Part shown: in pieces, positions 8,679 to 17,202 of the stretch
Numbering within the stretch: position 1 is the stretch's first letter
How the letters are laid out: the number at the start of each line of letters is the position of its first letter
Origin: Bacillota bacterium
Lineage (GTDB): Bacteria; Bacillota; SHA-98; UBA4971
NCBI GenBank assembly: GCA_024653485.1
Contig: JANLFY010000005.1
Location: 162,268-226,267 of the forward strand
Direction: 5' to 3'
Length of the DNA stretch: 64,000 nucleotides
Made by a program: the position numbers and the translations under genes
The notes under the pieces: generated by a model
The model's database searches: none
What the model saw: the letters and a program-made list of their open reading frames with translations, nothing else
Told to the model about the DNA's origin: nothing

Positions 8679-9245
8679 TCATACCATCCCCTGGTGCTCG
8701 AGGATCTCTCGGATGGCTCTTGTCGTGATGAGGGCACCCTTCTCCACCGCATCCTGGGTATCCATCTTGCCGAGGTCGCCTATGCCTACGATCTTCGGGA
8801 TCTGAAGGCGGGACAGGATCCCGACCGTGTCTCCTTCCAGCTGCTCGTGGCCGGGAGGTTCGGGCGCACCGGATTTCCCCACCGGCCCTGCGGTCACCTC
8901 CCCCTCTTTCGTGACTGATTCGTCCACCGTGACCGACTTGTCGGCCTTTGTGTTGGACGCCACCGCGACTGCGCCCACTATCTCGATCCCCGCGTCGCGC
9001 GCGAAGTCCTCGAGCGCCTTTTCACCGGGACCCTTGCCCCTCTTCCCTCGGTCGTCGAACATGACTATCACCGGCTCCACTGGAGCCTGTTTCGCCATGG
9101 CTGCAAGCTCTCGGCCGCCTGCATGCGTGGGAGTCCCGGCGGACCTCTCGATGCAGTGCAAGCCGAGGTTGCGGGCAGCTTGTCGCACAGCTGCTTTCGC
9201 CCTGCCGTCTCCGTCAGTCACCACGATCACTTTCTTCCTCGCCAA
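8679..9245 (-). CDS. spoVAEA: Stage V sporulation protein AE, soluble subunit (SpoVAEA)
   Basis: 188 aa without membrane segments. The start KKVIVVTDGDGRAKAAV and the internal IVMFDDRGKRGKGPGE plus the end GIGDLGKMDTQD..EKGALITTRAIREIL match SpoVAEA. The SpoVA complex imports dipicolinic acid and Ca2+ into the forespore and releases them at germination. A Gly/Glu-rich insert (about residues 105-135) is unusual. The start is TTG at 9245, 15 bases after spoVAEB. It is the last gene of the spoVAC-AD-AEB-AEA order. Confidence 0.9.
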   Translation of the reverse strand: MARKKVIVVTDGDGRAKAAVRQAARNLGLHCIERSAGTPTHAGGRELAAMAKQAPVEPVIVMFDDRGKRGKGPGEKALEDFARDAGIEIVGAVAVASNTKADKSVTVDESVTKEGEVTAGPVGKSGAPEPPGHEQLEGDTVGILSRLQIPKIVGIGDLGKMDTQDAVEKGALITTRAIREILEHQGMV

Positions 9246-9260
9246 TCAGCCATCACATCC

Positions 9261-9611
9261 TCACGTTTTCGGACTGGCGACGAGCGCAACCAGCGCGCCG
9301 AAGAACACCGCCACGGCTATGCCCATCCCTGTGTACTCGAACACTCCGGTGAAGAGCCCGATGAGCCCCGTCCTCTTAGCCTCCATCAAAGCCCCTCTAG
9401 CGATGGACGCGCCGAACCCGGAAACCGGAGTGATGGCGCCCGCTCCCGCGAACTTGATCAACGGCTGGTACAGGTCGAGCCCCCCGGCTATCGCCCCCGC
9501 AACCGTCAAGATGACCAACATGTGACCGGGGGTGAGGTTCGTAAAATCCAGGATGAGCTGGCCTATCGCGCATATCGCGCCTCCCACGAGAAAAGCGTAC
9601 AGGTAGGTCAC
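9261..9611 (-). CDS. spoVAEB: Stage V sporulation protein AE, membrane subunit (SpoVAEB)
   Basis: 116 aa integral membrane protein of the DPA channel. It has about four hydrophobic segments and the SpoVAE signature LTPGHMLVILTVAGAI followed by FAGAGAITPVSGFGASIARG. The GTG at 9611 has GGAGG 8 bases upstream, and the longer open frame to 9695 has no ribosome site. It shares the FAGAGA..P.TGF motif with SpoVAC at 10693, the two being paralogous membrane subunits. Confidence 0.93.
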   Translation of the reverse strand: MTYLYAFLVGGAICAIGQLILDFTNLTPGHMLVILTVAGAIAGGLDLYQPLIKFAGAGAITPVSGFGASIARGALMEAKRTGLIGLFTGVFEYTGMGIAVAVFFGALVALVASPKT

Positions 9612-9661
9612 AGCTTCACCTCCGTTCTCGAATCCTACGTGCCGCGGATCGACCCCCCTCT

Positions 9662-10672
9662 TCACGCCTCGATCACGACGGCATGCGCGACGCAAGGTAT
9701 GGACTCACCCTGCTGACAACTGAGCGGGCTCATGAGAGCCCCCGTCGCGATGAGGAGCACGTTCTTGTACGTGCCCCTCTGCATTTCCCTCAGGACGTGG
9801 CCGAACGTCACCACAGCCGAACACGCGCACCCGCTGCCTCCGGCCCCGACTTTCTGGGTCCTCGTGTCGAACAGCATGAGTCCGCAGTCCACATAGTTGC
9901 CCCCCAGCTCGACACCGTTATCCTTAACTAGCTCCTTGAGCATCTCGCTTCCAAATGACCCGAGATCGCCCGTGAGGATGAGATCGTAATCCCTAGGACT
10001 GAGACCGGTATCAGCCAGATGTGTCAGGAGCGTGTCAGCGGCAGCCGGCGCCATGGCGCCGCCCATGTTGTTCACGTCCTTCAGTCCGAGGTCCACCACC
10101 CTACCGACGGTCGCCCGGGTCACCTTCGGTCCGGTGCCGGCGGATGCAAGCAAGGCCGCTCCCGCGCCCGTCACGGTATACTGCGATGTCGTCTTGCGTT
10201 GGACGTTCAGCTCTATGGGGTACCTATACTGACGTTCGGCCGTCTGGTAATGGCTGGAGCATGCGACCAGAACGTAGTCTGCAAACCCGCCGTCCAGCAC
10301 CATTCCCGCGAGGGCCAGGCTCATCGCACACGTGGAACAGGCGCCGTAAAGGCCGAAGTACGGGATGGAGAGCTGCCTTGCGGAGTATCCTGCGGAGATT
10401 ATCTGGTTGAGGAGGTCGCCGGCCATGTAGAAGTCCACCATGTTCCTGTCGATCTTCGCTCGTTCGATGGCTGTTTTCGCGGCCTGCTCCAAGATCTTTG
10501 TCTCACTCTTCTCGGGAGTCTTCTCGCCGTACGTGTGGTCCGGCAGGACCACGTCGAAATCCGAGGCCAGCGGCCCCTTGCCCTCCACAGGACCAACGAC
10601 CGTCCCGGTTCCCACGATGACGGGAGGGTTTGCGAAGCCAACGGTGCTTTTCCCGAGCTTCTTCACCGCCAC
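9662..10672 (-). CDS. spoVAD: Stage V sporulation protein AD
   Basis: 336 aa thiolase-fold protein that binds dipicolinic acid in the SpoVA complex on the spore inner membrane. Typical stretches: FANPPVIVGTGTVVGPVEG at the start, FYMAGDLLNQIISAGYSAR, the pseudo-active-site region YGACSTCAMSLALA, and GGSGCACSAVVTFGH with SCQQGESIP at the end. Start is GTG at 10672. It lies between spoVAC and spoVAEB in the standard order. Confidence 0.96.
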   Translation of the reverse strand: MAVKKLGKSTVGFANPPVIVGTGTVVGPVEGKGPLASDFDVVLPDHTYGEKTPEKSETKILEQAAKTAIERAKIDRNMVDFYMAGDLLNQIISAGYSARQLSIPYFGLYGACSTCAMSLALAGMVLDGGFADYVLVACSSHYQTAERQYRYPIELNVQRKTTSQYTVTGAGAALLASAGTGPKVTRATVGRVVDLGLKDVNNMGGAMAPAAADTLLTHLADTGLSPRDYDLILTGDLGSFGSEMLKELVKDNGVELGGNYVDCGLMLFDTRTQKVGAGGSGCACSAVVTFGHVLREMQRGTYKNVLLIATGALMSPLSCQQGESIPCVAHAVVIEA

Positions 10673-10692
10673 GGCTCAAGGCTTCCCCCCAA

Positions 10693-11199
10693 TTACGACG
10701 TGGCCACGAACTTGATGAGCGCAACCGCGACTCCAGCAAGCGTGGCGTAGACAATGACTGGACCGGCTATTATGAACATTTTCGCGCCCATGCCGAGAAC
10801 CCACCCCTCGCGTTTGAAATCGATGGCCGCGGCGACTATGGTGTTGGCAAACCCGGTAATTGGCACCGCGGCCCCCGCTCCCGCGAACTCACCAAGCTCA
10901 TCGTAGACGCCGAGCCCTGTAGCAACCACTCCCACCAGGATCATCACCGCGAGCGTGGGAGCGGACGCTGAATCGAGGTCAAGGCCCCGGGACATGAAGA
11001 ACGTCAAGACCACCTGTCCGATAACGGCTATAGCGCCGCCCACCACGAAAGCCACCAGCAAGTTCCGCAGGTAGCGCGGCCTCGGCTTTCTCCTCTGCAC
11101 GAGCTCTTTGTACGCAAGCTGCCGCCTCTTCTCCTCCTGCGATGCTTGGGTCATGTGGGGCAGGTTCGCCACCTGCTTCTTTGCTTTCTGGGATGTCAA
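10693..11199 (-). CDS. spoVAC: Stage V sporulation protein AC
   Basis: 168 aa membrane subunit of the DPA channel; in Bacillus SpoVAC behaves as a mechanosensitive channel. A charged N-terminus of about 45 residues precedes four hydrophobic segments, with the core motif EFAGAGAAVPITGFANTI. The start is TTG at 11199 with GGGGAGA 9 bases upstream. No spoVAA, spoVAB or spoVAF is present, as in many clostridia. Confidence 0.95.
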   Translation of the reverse strand: MTSQKAKKQVANLPHMTQASQEEKRRQLAYKELVQRRKPRPRYLRNLLVAFVVGGAIAVIGQVVLTFFMSRGLDLDSASAPTLAVMILVGVVATGLGVYDELGEFAGAGAAVPITGFANTIVAAAIDFKREGWVLGMGAKMFIIAGPVIVYATLAGVAVALIKFVATS

Positions 11200-11225
11200 T
11201 GCGCATCTCTCCCCAGGGCTGTCCG

Positions 11226-11432
11226 TCAGGTACCGTCCACCGCGAAGGCAACGTGGACATCCGCCTTGTACCTGACTATCTTGCCGTTGTCCACTGAGGC
11301 GGTCATGTTGGTCACCTCAACCCCGGTGATATTCCTGAGGGTCTGAGATGCGGCACGAACGGCCTGGTTCACGGCATCTTCCCAGCTCGTTGAGGACTCG
11401 CCCATCAGCTCCACTATCTTGACCACTGTCAC
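11226..11432 (-). CDS. Dodecin family flavin/CoA-binding protein
   Basis: 68 aa, dodecin length. Dodecins assemble into 12-mers that bind flavins or CoA. Matching features are the start VVKIVELMGESSTSWEDAV, the helix AVRAASQTLRNITGVEV and the strand end KADVHVAFAV. The aromatic flavin-stacking Trp position of archaeal dodecins is not obvious. AGGAGG directly abuts a TTG at 11441, so the GTG at 11432, 9 bases further, is the real start. It stands 26 bases before spoVAC and is probably cotranscribed with the spoVA genes. Confidence 0.88.
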   Translation of the reverse strand: MTVVKIVELMGESSTSWEDAVNQAVRAASQTLRNITGVEVTNMTASVDNGKIVRYKADVHVAFAVDGT

Positions 11433-11457
11433 GTGAAACAACCTCCTTTCTCTCGGT

Positions 11458-11489
11458 TAATTATGCTCACGGCTCATGGCTTTAATTCC
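11458..11489 (-). promoter_or_regulatory. Possible sigma-G-type promoter of dodecin-spoVA
   Basis: Minus strand GGAATTAA (11482-11489), then about 16 bases, then CATAATTA (11458-11465). The -10 fits the sigma-G class (CATA-rich) and the -35 only partly fits TGAATA. The spoVA genes are sigma-G-dependent in Bacillus. Weak call. Confidence 0.35.
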
Positions 11490-11554
11490 CCGGTGGCGTG
11501 TTGCGTTGGGCCGGAAGGAAGGCCGCGAAAGTCGCCAGCTCAAGCGATCGAGAA

Positions 11555-11590
11555 CGCCCCGCCGTGTGTCAGAGACCACAGTACGGGGCG
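11555..11590 (-). terminator. Possible terminator after sigF
   Basis: CGCCCCG (11555-11561) pairs with CGGGGCG (11584-11590), with an inner TGTG/CACA pairing. On the minus strand it is followed by TTCTCG, so the U-tract is poor. It lies between the sigF stop and the dodecin promoter region. Confidence 0.4.
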
Positions 11591-11639
11591 CTGCTTCGCC
11601 TTCCACGACTATTGCCGCGCGGTCGGTTTCGGCCAACGT

Positions 11640-12401
11640 CTAGACCAGCTCCTGCCTGAGGCGGCGCAAAGCCTTCTGCTCGATCTTCGAGACTTGGGGC
11701 TGGGATATGCCGAGCGCCCGAGCGACCTCCACTTGCGTCAACTCGCGGAAGAAGCGCAGCTGCAGAACGGCTCGCTCCGAAGCGCTAAGCCGTGTCATGG
11801 CTTGTTGGAGCGCGATGGACTCGACGCTCTTGTCGGCGAAAGACTCGCCCACCGCGAGCTGCTCCTCAAAGGGCGCGGGACACTCGCCGGAAGACGGCTC
11901 CGAGAGGGACGCGACGGGTTGGAATGCCTCTTGGGTCTCAACCACCTCCTCGCGCGCGAGACCCGTTGCGGAAGCCACTTCCTCAACTGTGGGTTCTCTG
12001 CCGCAAGTGGCCCGTAGCTGCTCTCTCGCCATCTCGACTTTGACCGCACGCTCCCGCAGAGTCCTCCCGATTTTCATCCCCCCCGCGCTCCTAAGGTGCC
12101 GCCTTATTTCCCCTAGGATCACGGGAACGGCGTACGTGGAGAACCGAGTGCCCACAGAAGCGTCGAACCTGTCAGCGGCCCGCAAGAGGCCCACGCACCC
12201 CACCTGGAACAGGTCTTCGGAATCGTCAGTTCTCTGCAAGAAGCGGTTCACTATGCTCATCACGAGGCGCAAGTTCCTCGAGACCAGCTCCTCGCGGGCT
12301 TTATCGTCTCCAGCGCGGATTCGCGCGGCGAGCTCGCGAACCTCCTCGTCGGAGAGAACGGGTGTCTGGGGAAACCGAACGCGCTCAAGACCGTCGTTCA
12401 T
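11640..12401 (-). CDS. sigF: Sporulation sigma factor SigF
   Basis: 253 aa sigma-70-family factor, the first forespore-specific sigma. Region 2 has RNLRLVMSIVNRFLQR, DLFQVGCVGLLRAADRFD and FSTYAVPVILGEIRRHLR; region 4 has LTQVEVARALGISQPQVSKIE. SigF and SigG are alike in sequence, and the position directly after spoIIAA-spoIIAB decides for SigF. The start overlaps the end of spoIIAB by 17 bases. SigF should be held by SpoIIAB until SpoIIAA is dephosphorylated in the forespore. Confidence 0.94.
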   Translation of the reverse strand: MNDGLERVRFPQTPVLSDEEVRELAARIRAGDDKAREELVSRNLRLVMSIVNRFLQRTDDSEDLFQVGCVGLLRAADRFDASVGTRFSTYAVPVILGEIRRHLRSAGGMKIGRTLRERAVKVEMAREQLRATCGREPTVEEVASATGLAREEVVETQEAFQPVASLSEPSSGECPAPFEEQLAVGESFADKSVESIALQQAMTRLSASERAVLQLRFFRELTQVEVARALGISQPQVSKIEQKALRRLRQELV

Positions 12402-12837
12402 TCTCCTCGCTCCCTGCCATGCGTGGAGCCTTTGTCATGGTGACCCGCACCCCGGCCCCAGGCCTGGACGAGACGTCGAGGCTGTCTGCGAGAGCTTCCA
12501 TTATGGTGAAACCCATCCCCATGCGATCCGGAGACGTGGTGAACGCTGGACGGAGGGCTTGCTCTATATCTGCTATCCCACGGCCCGTATCTTCCACCGT
12601 TATGGTGAGGACGTTGCCCTCGATGACCGCCCGAACCCTCACGAGTCCGCCGGGAGTGTCGTACCCGTGGAGCACTACGTTGGACACAGCTTCGGAGACT
12701 ATGAGCTTGATGTCGTCTATCTCTTCCATGGTGAAAGATGCGATCTGCGACGCGAAACAGGCAACCGCCACCCTGGCGAATTCCACGTTCTGAGCGGTTG
12801 CCGGAAACTCAAGGGTTACATGGTTAGTCACGCTCAT
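12385..12837 (-). CDS. spoIIAB: Anti-sigma F factor / SpoIIAA kinase
   Basis: 150 aa GHKL-fold serine kinase that binds SigF and phosphorylates SpoIIAA. The N-box IKLIVSEAVSNVVLHGY and the G-boxes VEDTGRGIADIEQA and DRMGMGFTIME are intact. The ATG at 12837 gives MSVTNHVTLEFPA, the family N-terminus; the open frame to 12885 lies inside spoIIAA. It is 4 bases from spoIIAA and overlaps sigF, so the three proteins are made in coupled amounts. Confidence 0.95.
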   Translation of the reverse strand: MSVTNHVTLEFPATAQNVEFARVAVACFASQIASFTMEEIDDIKLIVSEAVSNVVLHGYDTPGGLVRVRAVIEGNVLTITVEDTGRGIADIEQALRPAFTTSPDRMGMGFTIMEALADSLDVSSRPGAGVRVTMTKAPRMAGSEENERRS

Positions 12838-12841
12838 CCCC

Positions 12842-13189
12842 CTACCCCCCCGACGCTCGCATCCAGGCCTCGTCCTCTGTTTCACACACAGGGATGATGT
12901 TCACGAGGCCTGAGAGCTCAAAGACCTTGCGAACCTGCGGGGACGGCGACACCGCCACCACGCGTCCTCCGTGCGCGCGCAGCCTCTTGTACCTCCCGAG
13001 GATGGCTCCCAAGCCCGAACTGTCGATGAACGTGACGTCGCGCAGCATCAAGAGCATGTTGGTGACTTCAGGCCTCGCGCCGAGCTCCTCCTCTACCTTC
13101 GCGCGGAAGTCGGGAGCGGTGCCTAGATCCAGCTCTCCCGAAAGGCGCACAACGAGAACGTCTCCAATAGCCCTGGTTTCGATTCTCAT
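12842..13189 (-). CDS. spoIIAA: Anti-sigma F factor antagonist (STAS domain)
   Basis: 115 aa STAS protein that, when unphosphorylated, frees SigF from SpoIIAB. The phosphorylatable serine is at 57-58 in FIDSSGLGA. The ATG at 13189 has AGGAGG 8 bases upstream, and the longer frame to 13300 runs through the promoter and terminator found upstream. It is first in the spoIIA operon, behind a sigma-H-type promoter at 13238-13266. Confidence 0.95.
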   Translation of the reverse strand: MRIETRAIGDVLVVRLSGELDLGTAPDFRAKVEEELGARPEVTNMLLMLRDVTFIDSSGLGAILGRYKRLRAHGGRVVAVSPSPQVRKVFELSGLVNIIPVCETEDEAWMRASGG

Positions 13190-13237
13190 GCGAAGCCCTC
13201 CTACCGTGTCATGCCGGTCGGGCGCTCCCGACGGTTT

Positions 13238-13266
13238 GTATTCTACGGCCCTCCTATGAGTCCTCC
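13238..13266 (-). promoter_or_regulatory. Sigma-H-type promoter of spoIIA
   Basis: Minus strand GGAGGACTC (13258-13266), 11-base spacer, GTAGAATAC (13238-13246). This matches the Bacillus sigma-H pattern (AGGA, 11-12 bases, GAAT) with both cores exact. Transcription of spoIIA by sigma-H is established in B. subtilis. It lies about 50 bases before the spoIIAA start. Confidence 0.65.
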
Positions 13267-13278
13267 CGGGGACGACGA

Positions 13279-13302
13279 AAATGCCCCGTCGCCGGGGCAT
13301 TT
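13279..13302 (-). terminator. Terminator between dacF and spoIIA
   Basis: A perfect 10-bp stem AAATGCCCCG/CGGGGCATTT with a 4-base loop; on the minus strand the stem ends in four T. It ends dacF transcription and is followed within 15 bases by the spoIIA promoter. Confidence 0.6.
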
Positions 13303-13381
13303 CGGGGCATCCTACCTCACTGTCTCACGCGCCTGCGTTGTCGAGATGCTACTCCGACCGAGGGCCGTCACGCTTTCCCAT

Positions 13382-14593
13382 TCAGTCCTGTCCGACCCGG
13401 AAGAGGGTCCGCAAGAGGTTTCGGGTGGCACGCAGCACGACCCTCAACACGTTCCCCCTTTTCACCTCCTCTGCCGCCACAAGGTCAACTCGCGCAACCT
13501 CCGTTCCATCTTCCAGTAGGGCGATGAGATCCCCGATCTTCTGCCCTTTCTGCACCGGGGCGGTGATCCTTTCGGGAAGGACCATCTCGCTCCTCACCTT
13601 GCCCTCCTCGCCCCGGCGCACTACGGCCACGAGATGGTCCCTGGCGACGACGTCCACCTTCTCAATGACGCCGCGGGCCACGTCCAGTTGCGCCATGACC
13701 TGCCCTTTGGACGCTATCTCCACGCCGGAGTAGTACCTGAAACCGAAGTCGAGGAGGGAGGAAGCCTCCTTGAACCGTAGCTGCGAGTCGGCCACGTTCA
13801 ACACGACTGCTATCAGCCTAAGGCCTCCTCTCTTGGCCGTGGCGGCGAGGCAGTACCCCGCCGCCTCTGTGAATCCGGTCTTGAGTCCGTCCGCTCCCTC
13901 GTATGACTTGACGAGCCTGTTTGTGTTGACGAGGATGTTCTTACCGCCCCGCACATAGTCGATCCATATGGTGAACCACTCGTGGACCTTGGGATAACGA
14001 AGAAGCGCTCGAGACATGATGGCGATGTCCCTAGCAGTCGTGTAGTGGTCCTGGTGAGGGAGGCCATGGCAGTTCGCAAAGTGGGTTCCTGTCATCCCGA
14101 GCTCCCGCGCTCGCTCGTTCATCATGTCTACGAAGGCCTCTTCGCTCCCGGCGATGTGCTCTGCCACGGCGACGCTGGCATCATTGGCCGAGACGACTGC
14201 GATGGCTTTCATGAGGTCTGAGAGAGGCATCTCCTCCCCCACCTCGAGCCAAATCTGCGACCCTCCCATCTCCATGGCGCGCTCACTCGTGGGCACCATG
14301 TCATCAAGGCTTGCCTTTCCCTGCTCGATCGCCTCCATGGCCAGCAGCATGGTCATGATCTTCGTGATGCTGGCTGGAGCCATACGCTTGTCGGGATCCT
14401 TCTCGAACAGCACCCGGCCAGAGGAGGCTTCCATGAGAATCGCGGAACCCGCGGTGATCGGCACGCTTGGGGCAGGACCGGGCTGCTTCTCTTGCGCTGA
14501 CGCGCCGGCTGGGGCGCCGGCGTTCCACATGGACACCGCGGTGATCAGGAAGACTGCGAGAGCGACGCCCGCCGCTACCCTCCGAGCATTCAT
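13382..14593 (-). CDS. dacF: D-alanyl-D-alanine carboxypeptidase (DacF type)
   Basis: 403 aa secreted penicillin-binding protein trimming peptidoglycan stem peptides. A signal peptide covers about residues 1-34. The three active-site motifs are S75-x-x-K78 (SITK), S135-x-N137 (SAN) and K238-T-G. The end has a PBP5-like beta domain and an amphipathic tail RATRNLLRTLFRVGQD that probably tethers it to the membrane. The position before spoIIA is the same as in Bacillus, which supports DacF. GGAGG precedes the ATG at 14593. Confidence 0.93.
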   Translation of the reverse strand: MNARRVAAGVALAVFLITAVSMWNAGAPAGASAQEKQPGPAPSVPITAGSAILMEASSGRVLFEKDPDKRMAPASITKIMTMLLAMEAIEQGKASLDDMVPTSERAMEMGGSQIWLEVGEEMPLSDLMKAIAVVSANDASVAVAEHIAGSEEAFVDMMNERARELGMTGTHFANCHGLPHQDHYTTARDIAIMSRALLRYPKVHEWFTIWIDYVRGGKNILVNTNRLVKSYEGADGLKTGFTEAAGYCLAATAKRGGLRLIAVVLNVADSQLRFKEASSLLDFGFRYYSGVEIASKGQVMAQLDVARGVIEKVDVVARDHLVAVVRRGEEGKVRSEMVLPERITAPVQKGQKIGDLIALLEDGTEVARVDLVAAEEVKRGNVLRVVLRATRNLLRTLFRVGQD

Positions 14594-14736
14594 CCTCCAT
14601 CCCCTCCCGTACCCTGAGGAACCGTCGCAGACGGAACCGTCCGAGACCTTCAGTCAGGTACATATTCGGGCGGACGCAGGCATATACCCGAATCCGCCCG
14701 GAGGGGACGCGCCAGGATCGATTAGTTGGGGCGATG

Positions 14737-16044
14737 TCAGTAGTCTATGACGCTCCTGATGAGACGGGGCGGCAGCACGGGCGCCTCGGAGAGGGAGTAC
14801 GCGGAAGCCACGAGCCGAGAGGCCTCGTCGACGGCCGCGCGATCGTTGGTGTGAAGGACAGCGAGAGGCTCGTCCGCCGACACCCAGTCTCCGAGCTTCT
14901 TCCGAACAACGAGCCCCGCGGCCGGGTCCACCGGTTCGTCTTTCACACGGCGCCCCGCTCCCAGCAGCATGGCCGCGACGCCCACCGCCTCAGTGTCGAT
15001 GGCCGCCACGTAACCCGCGCCTGGGCTGGGTACATCCGCTACGTGGTCCGCGCTCGGAAGCACGTCCAAGCGTTCCACAACGCTCGCGTCTCCGCCCTGC
15101 GCCCTCACGAACTCGGAGAACTTGGCGAGGGCCGCGCCGCTCCTCAATAGACCGGCCAAGGCCTCCCGAGCCCGACCGGTGTCGGAGGCGGCCTCCCCCA
15201 GCACGAGCATCACCGAACCCAGAGTCAAACAGAGCTCCACGAGGTCGGGCGGGCCTTCGCCTCGGAGCGTCTCAATGGCCTCCCTTACCTCGAGCGCGTT
15301 CCCGACGGCGCGGCCCAGCGGCTGGTTCATGTCGCTCACAACCGCGGCCGCCTTGCGCCCTGCGCCCTTCATGATGTCCACCATGAGGCGCGCGAGAGCG
15401 TGCGCGTCGCTCTCGGACTTCATGAACGCCCCGCTGCCCGTCTTTACGTCGAACACGATGGCGTCCGAACCGCACGCCAGCTTCTTACTGCACACGCTGC
15501 TAGCGATGAGAGGAATGCTGTCGACGGTGGCCGTAACGTCACGCAGCGCGTACAGCTTTTTGTCAGCGGGCGCTATCTCCGCCGTCTGCCCCACCACGGC
15601 CAGCCCGACCGAATTCACGTTCCTCACGAACGCTTCCCTGGGCAGGTCTACGCGGAACCCCGGAATCGACTCGAGCTTGTCAAGAGTTCCCCCGGTGTGA
15701 CCCAGCCCTCGACCGGACATCTTCGCGACGGGCACACCAGATGCGGCCACGAGCGGTGCCAGCACGAGTGTGGTCTTGTCCCCCACTCCGCCCGTGCTGT
15801 GCTTGTCCACCTTGATGCCGCGAATCTGGGAGAGGTCCACCTCGTCCCCAGACTTTGCCATGGCGATTGTGAGATCCCGTGTCTCTCTCGCGCTCATCCC
15901 CTGGAAGAACACGGCCATGCACCATGCTGCCATTTGGTAGTCGGGGATCTTGTCCCGTGTGAATCCATCCACAAGAAAGGCGATCTCGTCTGGAGACAGC
16001 TCCTCTCCACGCCTCTTCTTGAGGATGACGTCGTAGGCCCTCAT
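14737..16044 (-). CDS. pdp: Pyrimidine-nucleoside phosphorylase
   Basis: 435 aa, the family length. It splits uridine, thymidine and deoxyuridine with phosphate for nucleoside salvage. The start MRAYDVILKKRRGEELS, the phosphate motif KHSTGGVGDK, the family signature SGRGLGHTGGTLDKLE and KTGSGAFM are all present. The ATG at 16044 is one base from the xerD stop; an open extension to 16182 only reads through xerD. A weak GC-rich hairpin (CGGGCGGA/TCCGCCCG, near 14671-14699) follows and may end the unit. Confidence 0.94.
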   Translation of the reverse strand: MRAYDVILKKRRGEELSPDEIAFLVDGFTRDKIPDYQMAAWCMAVFFQGMSARETRDLTIAMAKSGDEVDLSQIRGIKVDKHSTGGVGDKTTLVLAPLVAASGVPVAKMSGRGLGHTGGTLDKLESIPGFRVDLPREAFVRNVNSVGLAVVGQTAEIAPADKKLYALRDVTATVDSIPLIASSVCSKKLACGSDAIVFDVKTGSGAFMKSESDAHALARLMVDIMKGAGRKAAAVVSDMNQPLGRAVGNALEVREAIETLRGEGPPDLVELCLTLGSVMLVLGEAASDTGRAREALAGLLRSGAALAKFSEFVRAQGGDASVVERLDVLPSADHVADVPSPGAGYVAAIDTEAVGVAAMLLGAGRRVKDEPVDPAAGLVVRKKLGDWVSADEPLAVLHTNDRAAVDEASRLVASAYSLSEAPVLPPRLIRSVIDY

Positions 16045-16045
16045 G

Positions 16046-17056
16046 TCACGCCTTCCCCCCTGTCTTGGCGCTGGCGACCGGAGAATGGTCGGCCGCGCCT
16101 GAATTTGAAGGCGAAGTCGGTTCCATGGCAGGGGCACCTCCCGAGACGCGAGCACGCTTCGCTCTCGGATGGGCGGCGTCATATATCTCCTTCAGCTTGC
16201 CCCTGGCAAGATGGGTGTAAATCTGGGTAGTCGCGATATCAGCGTGGCCCAACATCTCCTGAACGGAGCGCAGGTCGGCGCCGTTCTCGAGGAGGTGAGT
16301 CGCGAAGCAGTGACGCAGCGTGTGAGGGGTCACGTGCTTCTGGAGCCCTGCCTTGGCTGCGTACGCCCTTATTATCTTCCAAAACCCCTGCCTGGTCATC
16401 CTCTTGCCTCGGGCGTTCACAAATAGGGCGTTCTCAGTACGGCTTCTCACCAACCTCGGCCTGGCCGTTCGAAGGTATACCTCCGTCCACCGCGAAGCCA
16501 CGCTGCCGACAGGGACTATCCTCTCCTTGGATCCCTTTCCGACGCACCTGACGTAGCCCATCCCCACGTTCAGATCGCCGACGTTGAGCGACACGAGTTC
16601 GGAAACACGCATGCCGGTGGCGTAAAGCACCTCCAACATAGCCCGGTCCCTCACGCCCGAGGGGGTTCCGATAGCAGGCATTTCCAAGAGCCTCGCTACT
16701 TCTTCCGACCCGAGCACCCCGGGCAAGCGCCGTTCCAATCTCGGAGACCCCAGGTTCACCGTGGGATCGTGCTGGACCTTGCCTTCGCGGTCCAGGAACT
16801 TGTAGAGGCCCCTTATTGCAGCCAGCTGTCTGCATATGCTCGACGTGGCCCTTCCTTGCCTCCTGAGGTGGGCAAGGTACGCCATTATGGTATCCTGAGT
16901 GACGCCGTCGAGTCCGCCTCCGCCAAGCTCCTCCACATACTCCGCGAACTGGTTGAGGTCTCTCGCGTACGATTCCAGGCTGTTCTGCGCGAGCCCCCGC
17001 TCTACGCTCAGGTACGCCAGGAACTCGTCCAGTAGCAACCCGTCCAACAGGGCCAC
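16046..17056 (-). CDS. xerD: Site-specific tyrosine recombinase XerD
   Basis: 336 aa recombinase resolving chromosome dimers at dif. The catalytic set is complete: R150 (GMRVSEL), K174/K177 (GKGSKER), H245 and R248 (HTLRH), H271 (GHADIATT) and Y280 (TQIYTH). Residues 5-90 are the core-binding SAM-like domain. The GTG at 17056 has GGAGGAGGA 5 bases upstream. About 40 extra C-terminal residues beyond the catalytic Tyr region are low-complexity and unusual. XerD rather than XerC is inferred from the spoIIM-xerD-pdp-dacF order shared with Bacillus. Confidence 0.92.
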   Translation of the reverse strand: MALLDGLLLDEFLAYLSVERGLAQNSLESYARDLNQFAEYVEELGGGGLDGVTQDTIMAYLAHLRRQGRATSSICRQLAAIRGLYKFLDREGKVQHDPTVNLGSPRLERRLPGVLGSEEVARLLEMPAIGTPSGVRDRAMLEVLYATGMRVSELVSLNVGDLNVGMGYVRCVGKGSKERIVPVGSVASRWTEVYLRTARPRLVRSRTENALFVNARGKRMTRQGFWKIIRAYAAKAGLQKHVTPHTLRHCFATHLLENGADLRSVQEMLGHADIATTQIYTHLARGKLKEIYDAAHPRAKRARVSGGAPAMEPTSPSNSGAADHSPVASAKTGGKA

Positions 17057-17202
17057 GCCGCTCCTCCTCCACCGCCGGACGAATCCAGACGTGCCATGTC
17101 GTCCCGCTGTTTCCAGTATATCATGGGGGGAGAGCGCCCGCAATTTCCCTCGCCTCCGGTATAGTGTTCCCACTGCATCTGTCCGACCAAGCCTTCTGAA
17201 GT

